Of a DNA stretch of 47,080 bases, positions 16,240 to 24,215 are shown one piece after another (position 1 is the stretch's first letter; every line of letters starts with the position of its first letter). The position numbers and the translations under genes were made by a program. The DNA comes from an uncultured Flavobacteriales bacterium (GTDB lineage: Bacteria; Bacteroidota; Bacteroidia; Flavobacteriales; Weeksellaceae), in assembly GCA_937876095.1 (NCBI GenBank), contig CALFIE010000098.1, positions 1 through 47,080 on the forward strand, given 5' to 3'. Below the pieces are notes generated by a model. That model ran no database searches and was not told the DNA's origin. It saw only the letters and a program-made list of their open reading frames with translations.

Positions 16240-19200
16240 TTATTTGAAATCAGCATCTGAAACATCTTTGTTGATAACAAATTCTGTAATTGCCATATCT
16301 AACATTTGTCCCATTGCAGAAATTTTCATGGTTTTTGGAACTTTGATTCCATCAACATCCATATATTCTGTAATTGTCATATCGCCTTGTGCACCACTAC
16401 CTTTAGAAAGTAAACCTGTTTTAGCATCAAAGTAATTTTTACCTTTATCAGAAGCTAATAGATAGTATTCTACTCCATTTTCTGTAACTTTTTCAGCAGT
16501 TTTGTAATCTGCAGCATTCATAGAAAGTGCTTCAAAAATTTTGGATTTTTTCATTTCAGCAATTGCTTCTGCAGGCATATCCGTTTTTTGACCACCTTGA
16601 ATCATATATCCTTTTTCACCATCAAAAACACTGGAAGATTCTTGTCCCATAACTGATTGTGACATTCTGGATTTATTAGGAGCCATTTTCTTTTCAGAAA
16701 TTACGATTTCCATACCTTGCACACTCATTTTTGCAGTAGATTTTATGGTTTTTACTGCTTCTAATTTGGCTTTTCCACCAATTGCTGCAATATATTTATC
16801 AATTACTTGTTGTGGTGTAAGTGTAGCAGAAGTCGTAGTTTTAGGAGTTCCTACTTTTGGTGTTCCTGGTTGTGGAGCATCGGTTTTTGGCGCTGCTTTT
16901 TCATAACCATCTTCCGGCATTAGTGTGAAAACCATACGATTTTTGGTCAAATATTTTTTACCAACATCTTGCAAATCTTTCACAGTAAGTGCTTTCACTT
17001 TACTTACATAGTTGAGAATTTCGTATTTGTCTAGACCTTTTACTTGGTAATCTGCGATTTCGTTTAACCAATAGTTATTGTCTTTCATATTGGTAGTGTC
17101 ATCATTAGCTTCAGCTTCTTTGAATTTGTCTAGGTCTTTTTGTTCAGGACCTTTATCAATTAAATTTTGCAATTCAGTTAGAGCACTTTTCGTTAATTTT
17201 GCAGCATTTTCTGGACCACAAGGAAAAGAAATTGCAAAGCTGTAACTTCCGTAAGGTACGTTGTTCATACTACCTTTTGCTCCACCTCCGTAAATTCCGC
17301 TTTCGTCTTCTCTAAGTTTTTCAATAATTTTGATGGTTGCAACTTCACCAAGTGCAGAAAGTGCTAATGCTTCTTTTTCATTGTAATTAGCATCTCCTAT
17401 CATCATAATATTGACCATACTTTTCGGATCTTTACCTTTTTTGTATGTTTGGGTTACTGCAGTATTTAATGTTCTATAACCAACATCTTTGAAGTTTTCA
17501 GTTTTACCTGTACTTGGTAAACTTCCTAAATACTGCTCTGCTAATTGTTTCAGTTGTGTTTCATCTACATTTCCTACGAAATAGAAATGAAAATTACCTG
17601 CGTTTGCCACTTTTTCTTTGTAAATATCGTACGCTTTTTTGTAATCTGTTTTATCCCATTCTGCTTTTAGTGGAATGATGTTGGTGAAACGCGGATTTTT
17701 CTGTGCTAAGTATTTCTGAACTTCGCTTGCAAAATAGAATTGCGGATTAGAAGTCAAGTTGTTGTACATCGCAGATTGTTTCTCTTTGAATGCATTGAAA
17801 CTTGATGGATCGTAGTTAAGTCCTGTAAAATAACCATAAATCATTTCAAACAAAGTTGGTAGATCTTTCACAGTAGATTTCCCATTGAAACCAGTGTATA
17901 AAGGACTCAACATAGGATTTACATTTACTTGTTTTCCTGAAAGATATTTATTGATATCATTTTTAGAAAAAGTATTGAAACCTGCTTCTGCAAGTGCTGG
18001 AAATGCCCATTGTGTTTTCACAATATCTGCATCTGAAATGGTAGAAGTACCTCCCAAACTTTTTGCAGTAAACACAACTTCATCTGCTTTGAAATCGGTT
18101 TTTTTGTAGGTAACTTTTGCACCATTGCTCAACGTAAAAGTGGTAGTTCCTAATTTAGCATCAGAATTGGTACTTACAATTTTTCCTGTAGATTTGAAAG
18201 GTGCTACCAAATTTTTCAACACCGTTTTCTCTTCGTACGGTTTCAAATCTGCTGTTTTCACTTGATCAAACAATGCCAAAACTTGTGATTCGGTTGGTTG
18301 TGCAATGTTGTCTTTCTTAGGACCTGTAATTACTACAACTCTGTTGTCTTCTTTTACGTAATTTTTAACCACATCGTTTACTTGTGCCAAAGTTACGGTA
18401 GGAACTACTTTTTTGTACTGATCATATTCCCATGCAATTCCTGGAATTGGTTCTTTTTCTAGAAAATTGTTTACCAATTCGCTCACCAATCTAGCACTTT
18501 CCATTTTGTCGCGGTTGTTGTATTGTTTTTCCAAACCAGACAAAACTTCAGACTTTGCACGATCTAATTCACCTTGTGTAAATCCAAATCTTTTTGCTCT
18601 TTCGGTTTCTTCCATAAGAACTTTTAGAGCAGACAATTGTTTACCTTCTTGCATCATTGCAACCGACATAAATGCCTGTTTTGGTCTAAGCAAACTTTCG
18701 TGTGCAGAATATCCGTAAGTAAAGGGTGGTGTAGAAGAATTGGTAAGTTCTTCTAATCTATTATTCAACATAGTAGAAAATAAACTCTCTACAATATCTT
18801 TATTATAATCTGCAACTGTAACATCTGGTTTGTACGGATTATTGTCTACATACATCAGTTGCGACATAGAATTGGTTGCATCTGGATCACTCTCAATTGC
18901 TACCAAAGTTTCTTTGTGATTTGGAATATCAGCCGCAACTCTAGGTCTTGCATTGGTTGGATTTTTATATGCACTGAAGTTTGCTTTTATTTTGGCTTCA
19001 ATTTCATCTACATTGATGTCTCCTACTACAATAAGTGCCATCAAATCTGGGCGATACCAATCTTTGTGAAATCTTCGGATTTTGTCATAAGTAAAGGTTT
19101 CCAACAATTTTTTGTCACCAATTGGCATTCTAGATGCGTATTTAGAATTGTTCAAAATTTTCGGGAAATATTTGTCGCTCATTCTTTTGTCTGGACCTAA

Positions 19201-19695
19201 TCCCAATCTGAATTCTTCTAAAACTACGCCTCTTTCTTTATCAATTTGTTTATCAGAAAGCGTTGCATTGAAAGCCCAATCTTCCATCACCTTCAAACCT
19301 GAATCTAGATTTCCTGGTTTATCTAGTGGAACTGGTAACATATAAACTGTTTCATCGAAACTAGTATAAGCATTAAGATGTTGTCCAAATTTCACCCCAA
19401 TTGATTGTAGAAAATCTACCAATTTATTGTCAGGGAAATTTTTGGTTCCGTTGAAATTCATATGCTCCATAAAATGGGCAAGTCCTTTTTGGTCATCATC
19501 TTCCATCACAGAACCAGTATTGATTGCTAATCGCAACTCCACTTTTTTCTCTGGTTTTTGATTTTTCTTGATGTAGTATTTCATTCCGTTTTGTAAGGTC
19601 CCAACTCGAACATTAGGATCTACTGGAATATTTTGTGCGAAAACATTGACAATCATTGTAAAAATGACTAACAATGATAAATGAAATTTTTTCAT
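16240..19695 (-). CDS. M16 metallopeptidase with extra C-terminal LolA-like domain
   Basis: A 1151-residue secreted protease. Residues 1-20 form a signal peptide ending VFAQ. The inverted zinc motif HxxEH is at His74-Glu77-His78 (GLAHFMEHMNFNG), and the third ligand lies in ERGVVLEEFRLG. Two M16 halves follow (about 30-480 and 510-940), the usual size being about 950 residues. After a Pro/Thr linker rich in APKTDAPQPGTPKVGTPKTT-like sequence, residues about 965-1151 form a separate domain (DKYIAAIGGKAKLEAVKTI, FDGEKGYMI, LLASDKGKNYFDAKTGLL, ITEYMDVDGIKVPKTM) resembling LolA/outer-membrane lipoprotein-sorting folds. Likely periplasmic peptide degradation. Start chosen for the signal peptide. 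Confidence 0.92.
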   Translation of the reverse strand: MKKFHLSLLVIFTMIVNVFAQNIPVDPNVRVGTLQNGMKYYIKKNQKPEKKVELRLAINTGSVMEDDDQKGLAHFMEHMNFNGTKNFPDNKLVDFLQSIGVKFGQHLNAYTSFDETVYMLPVPLDKPGNLDSGLKVMEDWAFNATLSDKQIDKERGVVLEEFRLGLGPDKRMSDKYFPKILNNSKYASRMPIGDKKLLETFTYDKIRRFHKDWYRPDLMALIVVGDINVDEIEAKIKANFSAYKNPTNARPRVAADIPNHKETLVAIESDPDATNSMSQLMYVDNNPYKPDVTVADYNKDIVESLFSTMLNNRLEELTNSSTPPFTYGYSAHESLLRPKQAFMSVAMMQEGKQLSALKVLMEETERAKRFGFTQGELDRAKSEVLSGLEKQYNNRDKMESARLVSELVNNFLEKEPIPGIAWEYDQYKKVVPTVTLAQVNDVVKNYVKEDNRVVVITGPKKDNIAQPTESQVLALFDQVKTADLKPYEEKTVLKNLVAPFKSTGKIVSTNSDAKLGTTTFTLSNGAKVTYKKTDFKADEVVFTAKSLGGTSTISDADIVKTQWAFPALAEAGFNTFSKNDINKYLSGKQVNVNPMLSPLYTGFNGKSTVKDLPTLFEMIYGYFTGLNYDPSSFNAFKEKQSAMYNNLTSNPQFYFASEVQKYLAQKNPRFTNIIPLKAEWDKTDYKKAYDIYKEKVANAGNFHFYFVGNVDETQLKQLAEQYLGSLPSTGKTENFKDVGYRTLNTAVTQTYKKGKDPKSMVNIMMIGDANYNEKEALALSALGEVATIKIIEKLREDESGIYGGGAKGSMNNVPYGSYSFAISFPCGPENAAKLTKSALTELQNLIDKGPEQKDLDKFKEAEANDDTTNMKDNNYWLNEIADYQVKGLDKYEILNYVSKVKALTVKDLQDVGKKYLTKNRMVFTLMPEDGYEKAAPKTDAPQPGTPKVGTPKTTTSATLTPQQVIDKYIAAIGGKAKLEAVKTIKSTAKMSVQGMEIVISEKKMAPNKSRMSQSVMGQESSSVFDGEKGYMIQGGQKTDMPAEAIAEMKKSKIFEALSMNAADYKTAEKVTENGVEYYLLASDKGKNYFDAKTGLLSKGSGAQGDMTITEYMDVDGIKVPKTMKISAMGQMLDMAITEFVINKDVSDADFK

Positions 19696-19799
19696 AAAAA
19701 AGCTTATTTTTTTGATGCTGAAAGGTAATTAATTCTCGTTTTCTGTACAAACCATAAATTCACAAAAAAATGTTAAAAAAAACTATTTATCAAAAAAAA

Positions 19800-19820
19800 T
19801 CCGCTGAAAAATTCAGCGGA
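19800..19820 (-). terminator. Terminator after tig
   Basis: TCCGCTGAA / TTCAGCGGA stem with a 3-base loop, followed on the minus strand by eight T (A-run 19792-19799). It is 24 bases past the tig stop. Confidence 0.85.
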
Positions 19821-19844
19821 CTTATACTATTCATTATCAATGAA

Positions 19845-21179
19845 TTATTTTTTCAGTTCTTCCAAAAATTCGTCGTGCGAAATTTTAGTTTCTTTTTTGG
19901 TTGCTTTTTCTAAAATCACATCTTTCAATTTTGCCATAGCAACTTCAGAAGAAATTTGGCGAACTTGTTCCTGATCTTTTAGCATTTCTACGGCATATTT
20001 TTGCACCTCTTCTTCTGGTAAATGGTGAATTCCGTACATTGCCAATTGATTTCTTACCAATTGTTCTGCTTGTGAAAGTACATCTTCATAATCAATTTTG
20101 ATATCATTATCACTTATCAATTTCCCTTCTATGATTTGAAATTTCAATTGATTTTTTTCGGTATTCAAAATTTCTTGTGCATGTTCTTCTGATTGTATAT
20201 TTTCATTAGAAAAAACCAACCATTTTACCAAGAACGGTTCTGGCAATTTCACCTCTTCTTTTTCGGTAATTTGTTCCAAAATTTTGTTCACGAAATGTAC
20301 ATCTGCATTTTGCTGAAAATACTCATCTAATTCCTTTTTTACACGGTCTTTCAGTTCTTGTTCAGAACTTATAACACCTTCTCCGTAAACTTTATCAAAC
20401 AATTCCTGATTCACTTCTGCTAATTTCAATTCATAGAAATCTTGCACGGTAATTTCTACTTTGTCGTGGTGCAAATGAGCGGCTTCTTCTTTAGAAAATC
20501 CTAATTCTGTAGCCAATTCTTCATTACTTTGTAAATCTTCTTTGGTTACAAAAACAGCATCACCAGTTTTTAGTTTTTTCACCAAATCAAATGCTGCTTT
20601 TTTATCTGCATTGATGGTTACATTTTTTGGATGATGGTGGTGTTCTCCTACTGCATCTTCTTCTACCACTTGCGAAACTTTCAAAGCAACATAAGAATTG
20701 TCTGCAATTTTGTCTTGCGCAACTTGCTCTGCAAAACGTTTTTGCATATTTTCTATACTTTGTCCGATTTCTTTATCAGAAGATTCTACTTTGTAGTGAG
20801 GAGCCGAATATTTACCTAAATCTATACTAAAATTTGGTTCATAACCAACTTCAAATGCTACAGACAACTTTTCTGCATTGTGATTGAAATCATCTACAGG
20901 TTGCGGAACTGGTTGACCAACCAAACGTAAATTGTTTTCAGCAATATAATTATTAAGCGATTCAGAAACTTTCTTATTGATTTCTTCAAATGCAATTCCT
21001 GCTTCATATTGCTTTCTTACCATACTCAATGGTACTTTTCCTTTTCTGAAACCAGGAACTTGCGCATTTTTTGCGTAATTTATCAATTGTTTTTCTACCT
21101 GATCTTTGTAATCTGATTTATCTAAGGTTACTGTAAGTAAAGCGCTTACATCATCGTGATTATTTGCTGTTACGTTCAT
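19845..21179 (-). CDS. tig: Trigger factor (ribosome-associated chaperone)
   Basis: A 444-residue protein of typical trigger-factor length. The N-terminal ribosome-binding domain has the signature VPGFRKGKVPLSMVRKQYEAGI (from about residue 39). The middle FKBP-like domain is divergent (VTINADKKAAFDLVKKLKTGD), as usual in Bacteroidota, and carries an unusual GEHHHHPK histidine patch that might bind metal. The C-terminal helical domain runs from about 270 to FLEELKK. It binds nascent chains at the ribosome exit. A near-ideal promoter is visible upstream. Confidence 0.93.
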   Translation of the reverse strand: MNVTANNHDDVSALLTVTLDKSDYKDQVEKQLINYAKNAQVPGFRKGKVPLSMVRKQYEAGIAFEEINKKVSESLNNYIAENNLRLVGQPVPQPVDDFNHNAEKLSVAFEVGYEPNFSIDLGKYSAPHYKVESSDKEIGQSIENMQKRFAEQVAQDKIADNSYVALKVSQVVEEDAVGEHHHHPKNVTINADKKAAFDLVKKLKTGDAVFVTKEDLQSNEELATELGFSKEEAAHLHHDKVEITVQDFYELKLAEVNQELFDKVYGEGVISSEQELKDRVKKELDEYFQQNADVHFVNKILEQITEKEEVKLPEPFLVKWLVFSNENIQSEEHAQEILNTEKNQLKFQIIEGKLISDNDIKIDYEDVLSQAEQLVRNQLAMYGIHHLPEEEVQKYAVEMLKDQEQVRQISSEVAMAKLKDVILEKATKKETKISHDEFLEELKK

Positions 21180-21201
21180 TATTGTTTAAAATTTTAGGTT
21201 G

Positions 21202-21232
21202 CAAAAATATTAAAAAAAATACGTTCCTACAA
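21202..21232 (-). promoter_or_regulatory. Promoter of tig (TTG-N20-TAnnTTTG)
   Basis: On the minus strand, TTG (21232-21230), a 20-base spacer, and TATTTTTG (21209-21202). This is the best match in the window to the Bacteroidota -33/-7 promoter; predicted leader about 19 bases. Confidence 0.7.
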
Positions 21233-21298
21233 CAAGAATGGCAATTGATTCTCGTTTGGTCGTAATTTAATGGTTAGAAGACGAAAATTGCCATTTTT

Positions 21299-23665
21299 CT
21301 AAAAATTCATCACCAATTTTACACTGAAATTTCTCCCCATATTATAAACGCCAACTCTACCAGTTGCAGGATTTTCGGGAGCGTATTTCAATCTGCTCAA
21401 ATGATTTTGATAGGCAACATCTGCTAAATTTTCTCCATTGAAATACAGATTAAAGAAATCTTTTTTACCAAATGCTTTGATGTCTGCACCAATTCCCACA
21501 CTCAAAAGTGTGTAACTTGGTGTAGTAGTTTCGGTGTTGAAAGCACTGTATACATTATTTTGATTAAAATAATGGTCTACAGAAAACTTAGCATAAAAAT
21601 CTGTAATTCCTTCTGAAATTTCTTTGAATTGGGTTTTAATTTCGCCACGGTATTTCGGAGCAGGAATAAATGGTAAAAACTTCTGGTTTTCTGGTCGGTT
21701 ATTTTGCGTGGCTCTCACATAAGAAAATGAATTTTCCACATGCAACCAATCAAAAGGATGCGGATGAATATCTACAAAAATTTCACCACCAAAAAGTTGC
21801 GCATTACCTTGTGTAAATTGGAATGCAGGAACTGGATCGTTTGGATCAATAATGACATCGTTTCCGTTTGCATCTTCTAATTTTTCAGTAAAAATATAAT
21901 TGGAAATGAGGTTGATGAAAGGCGTAAACTCAAATGAAAGGTGGTCAGAATTTAGGAAATACGCCACATCTAATTGATGGCTGATTTCAGATTTTAGGTT
22001 TTGATTACCGATTTCGTACCGGAAAGTTCCTTCGTGCACTCCATTTGATGACAATTCTGCAATATTGGGCGCTCTGAAACCTCTTGAAAGATTCAATTTA
22101 AGGGTAGAATTTTTATCTAACTGATAAGACATTCCCAAACTTCCCGAAATTCCGCTGTAATTTTTGTTGAATGCTGAAAATTTGATGTCGGTTCCGTCTT
22201 TCAGTTCTTTGGAATTTACATTTCGGTTATCATAACGCAAACCTCCTGCAATCGTGAGATTTTCGTTCATTTTTTTTTGAGAATAAATAAAACCACCGAT
22301 GTCGAAAAACTGATAATCTGGGATGAGTGTTTCCAGACCTTTGTTGGTATTCGATTGTTGCATACCACCAATTCCGAAAGAAGTTTCCCAATTTTTAGAT
22401 GCATTCAGATTGTATCTTATATTATAATTTAAGGTATTCAGATCAAAAAAAAGCTCGGTATCATTAGGTTTGGTCGCATCTGCAAACTCTCTTCTTTTAT
22501 TATTTTGAAAAGCAAAATCCGCATTGATGGTGCCATTTTTCATCAAAAAATAATTGTTAGAAGTCACTTTCAGGTGGTTAATTTTCTGTTGAGGAAAACC
22601 AATATTATACCCTTTCAAATCGGAACTGGTAACTGCAACTTTGTTTCCAGATTCGTTGGTGTACACAAAATTTCCTTGGCTGTCTCTTTCTCCTTCTATT
22701 ATTCCTAAACTGGTGTTATAAGTACTGAAATTGAGGTAAGAATGTCCCCAATTTTTATTAAGACCAATCATCAGATTGGCATCCGATTCATTGAAACCAG
22801 AATTATAGACTTTTCCGTCGTACTTATTTTGGTAATTTCCTGCCATTTTATGAGTAAATCGGCCTTCCCAAACAAAACCATTTCGGTTTCCACTGTTAGA
22901 GAAAGAATTGGCGATCAAATTGTTATTTGTTTGGAAATTACTTGTAAATTGGTTCTGGATTTTTCCTTCAGAAGGTGCTTTTGGCGAAATAAAATTTAGG
23001 ACACCTGCAATTCCGTCTGAACCGTACATCAAACTTCCTGGTCCTTTTACAATTTCTACTTTCCCGACCGAAAAATCATCGATTTCTATGCCGTGTTCAT
23101 CGCCCCATTGTTGACCTTCCTGCTTAATTCCATCTACCAAAGTAATCACTCTATTGTATCCTAAACCTCTAATTACCGGCTTAGAAATGGCTGCTCCAGA
23201 AGAAATCTGGTTGATTCCCGGTACATTTTTCAGACCATCTATAATATTGTTGGAAGCATTTTGGTTAATGGATTTCAAATCTACCGATTTTATCACCACC
23301 GGAATTTTTTTGAGTTCAGACGCTCTAGAAACCGCAGTTACAACCACTTCTGCAATTTCCTTTGCTGATTTCTCTAGTGCGAAATTGGCAGTAGTATCTT
23401 TAGTTATTTCTAAAGAAACCAATTTAGAACTGAAACCATCACTCGAAATTTCTATAAAATACGTTCCTTCTTTCAAATTCTGGAAAATAAACTGTCCGTT
23501 TTGATTAGTTGTGGTGCTTTTTTTGAGGTCGGTTAAAGAAATTGTAACGTTTTTTATGGGTTTTTGCGTTTCTTCATCGGTAATTGTTCCCGATAATTGG
23601 TGTTGCGAAAACGCAGTTGTTGCAAACAAAACTGCAACAAAAAAATATATTTTTTGGAGTACCAT
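21299..23665 (-). CDS. TonB-dependent outer-membrane receptor
   Basis: A 788-residue receptor. Signal peptide ends near residue 20 (TTAFSQ). Residues about 22-105 are a carboxypeptidase-regulatory-like beta-sandwich (LSGTITDEETQKPIKNVTISL). EVVVTAVSR resembles a TonB box. The plug includes VPGINQISSGAAISKPVIRGLGYNR, VDGIKQEGQQWGDEHGIEID and GPGSLMYGSDGIAGVLNFI. The remaining residues form the 22-strand barrel, ending in a terminal Phe (KLVMNF) as expected for outer-membrane insertion. Substrate unknown; His/Cys residues in the upstream companion hint at a metal or metallophore. No SusD partner is present. Confidence 0.93.
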   Translation of the reverse strand: MVLQKIYFFVAVLFATTAFSQHQLSGTITDEETQKPIKNVTISLTDLKKSTTTNQNGQFIFQNLKEGTYFIEISSDGFSSKLVSLEITKDTTANFALEKSAKEIAEVVVTAVSRASELKKIPVVIKSVDLKSINQNASNNIIDGLKNVPGINQISSGAAISKPVIRGLGYNRVITLVDGIKQEGQQWGDEHGIEIDDFSVGKVEIVKGPGSLMYGSDGIAGVLNFISPKAPSEGKIQNQFTSNFQTNNNLIANSFSNSGNRNGFVWEGRFTHKMAGNYQNKYDGKVYNSGFNESDANLMIGLNKNWGHSYLNFSTYNTSLGIIEGERDSQGNFVYTNESGNKVAVTSSDLKGYNIGFPQQKINHLKVTSNNYFLMKNGTINADFAFQNNKRREFADATKPNDTELFFDLNTLNYNIRYNLNASKNWETSFGIGGMQQSNTNKGLETLIPDYQFFDIGGFIYSQKKMNENLTIAGGLRYDNRNVNSKELKDGTDIKFSAFNKNYSGISGSLGMSYQLDKNSTLKLNLSRGFRAPNIAELSSNGVHEGTFRYEIGNQNLKSEISHQLDVAYFLNSDHLSFEFTPFINLISNYIFTEKLEDANGNDVIIDPNDPVPAFQFTQGNAQLFGGEIFVDIHPHPFDWLHVENSFSYVRATQNNRPENQKFLPFIPAPKYRGEIKTQFKEISEGITDFYAKFSVDHYFNQNNVYSAFNTETTTPSYTLLSVGIGADIKAFGKKDFFNLYFNGENLADVAYQNHLSRLKYAPENPATGRVGVYNMGRNFSVKLVMNF

Positions 23666-23748
23666 TTTTAGTAAAAATTTAATTTTTTTTGAAATAAAAA
23701 ATTTCGGCGATCATTAATGAAAATTACCACCCTTCTTGAAAAATTCTA

Positions 23749-24099
23749 CTAAAAAATGGGAGGTCCACGAAGTGTAAGAACATCGTGCTGAACACTGGAA
23801 AACTTTTGCTGATAAGCAAAATTCTGCTGGTGAAAATAATTTTCCTGATAAAAACTCACCGAAAAATCTTGCGGAACCAGATTTTTACCATCGTGCATTA
23901 CGTGACAAGACAAACAATCGGTAAATCCTTGTGAAAAATCAGATTGAGAAACGGTTTTCTCCGTTTTTTTGAAATGAAAATCCTTGAAAACCAAACCACT
24001 ATCGTGATGGTGAATGTTTGCAACAAACAACGCCATCAAAAGATATACCCCTAAAAATAGGGAAATCCATAGATTTTGATATCTTTTTAGATGTTGCAT
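23749..24099 (-). CDS. Small His-rich membrane-anchored protein of a TonB-receptor operon
   Basis: A 116-residue protein from ATG 24099. An ATG at 24126 is unlikely because a promoter box lies between the two. One N-terminal membrane helix (WISLFLGVYLLMALFVANI) is followed by NIHHHDSG, a CLSCHVMHDGK motif, and a C-terminus ending LRGPPIF. Short proteins with this His-rich N-terminus and RGPP ending often precede TonB receptors in Bacteroidota, probably for metal handling; that is from memory and not tested. CLSCH formally matches CxxCH, but the protein is too small and atypical for a confident cytochrome. The receptor gene starts 83 bases downstream on the same strand. Confidence 0.65.
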   Translation of the reverse strand: MQHLKRYQNLWISLFLGVYLLMALFVANIHHHDSGLVFKDFHFKKTEKTVSQSDFSQGFTDCLSCHVMHDGKNLVPQDFSVSFYQENYFHQQNFAYQQKFSSVQHDVLTLRGPPIF

Positions 24100-24102
24100 A
24101 TG

Positions 24103-24110
24103 CAAATGTA
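24103..24110 (-). promoter_or_regulatory. -7 promoter box of the small His-rich gene and TonB receptor
   Basis: TACATTTG on the minus strand, only three bases before ATG 24099. It fixes the start codon and predicts a leaderless mRNA. Confidence 0.55.
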
Positions 24111-24153
24111 TAAAATTTTGAAACAAAAACTTCCGTTGATTTTTGGCAGAAAC

Positions 24154-24204
24154 GATTCCCCTCTTTCAGAGGGGTGGCAAAATCGTAGATTTTGACGGGG
24201 TGTT
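24154..24204 (-). repeat. Dispersed double-hairpin repeat, copy C
   Basis: Read on the minus strand it begins AACACCCCGTC, then hairpin 1 CAAAATC-TAC-GATTTTG, then hairpin 2 CCCCTCT-GAA-AGAGGGG, ending GAATC. It lies 11 bases beyond the ABC-F stop, in the same orientation relative to the preceding gene as copies A and B. Confidence 0.9.
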
Positions 24205-24215
24205 AAAAAAATCCA

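Noticed and set aside
23749..24099. Reading the CLSCH of the small protein as a c-type haem site
   Set aside because: The helix anchor, His-rich segment and RGPP ending fit a metal-handling accessory better; no axial ligand context is seen.
24100..24126. Upstream ATG for the small His-rich protein
   Set aside because: The TACATTTG box at 24103-24110 lies between it and ATG 24099, and the extra residues add nothing recognisable.
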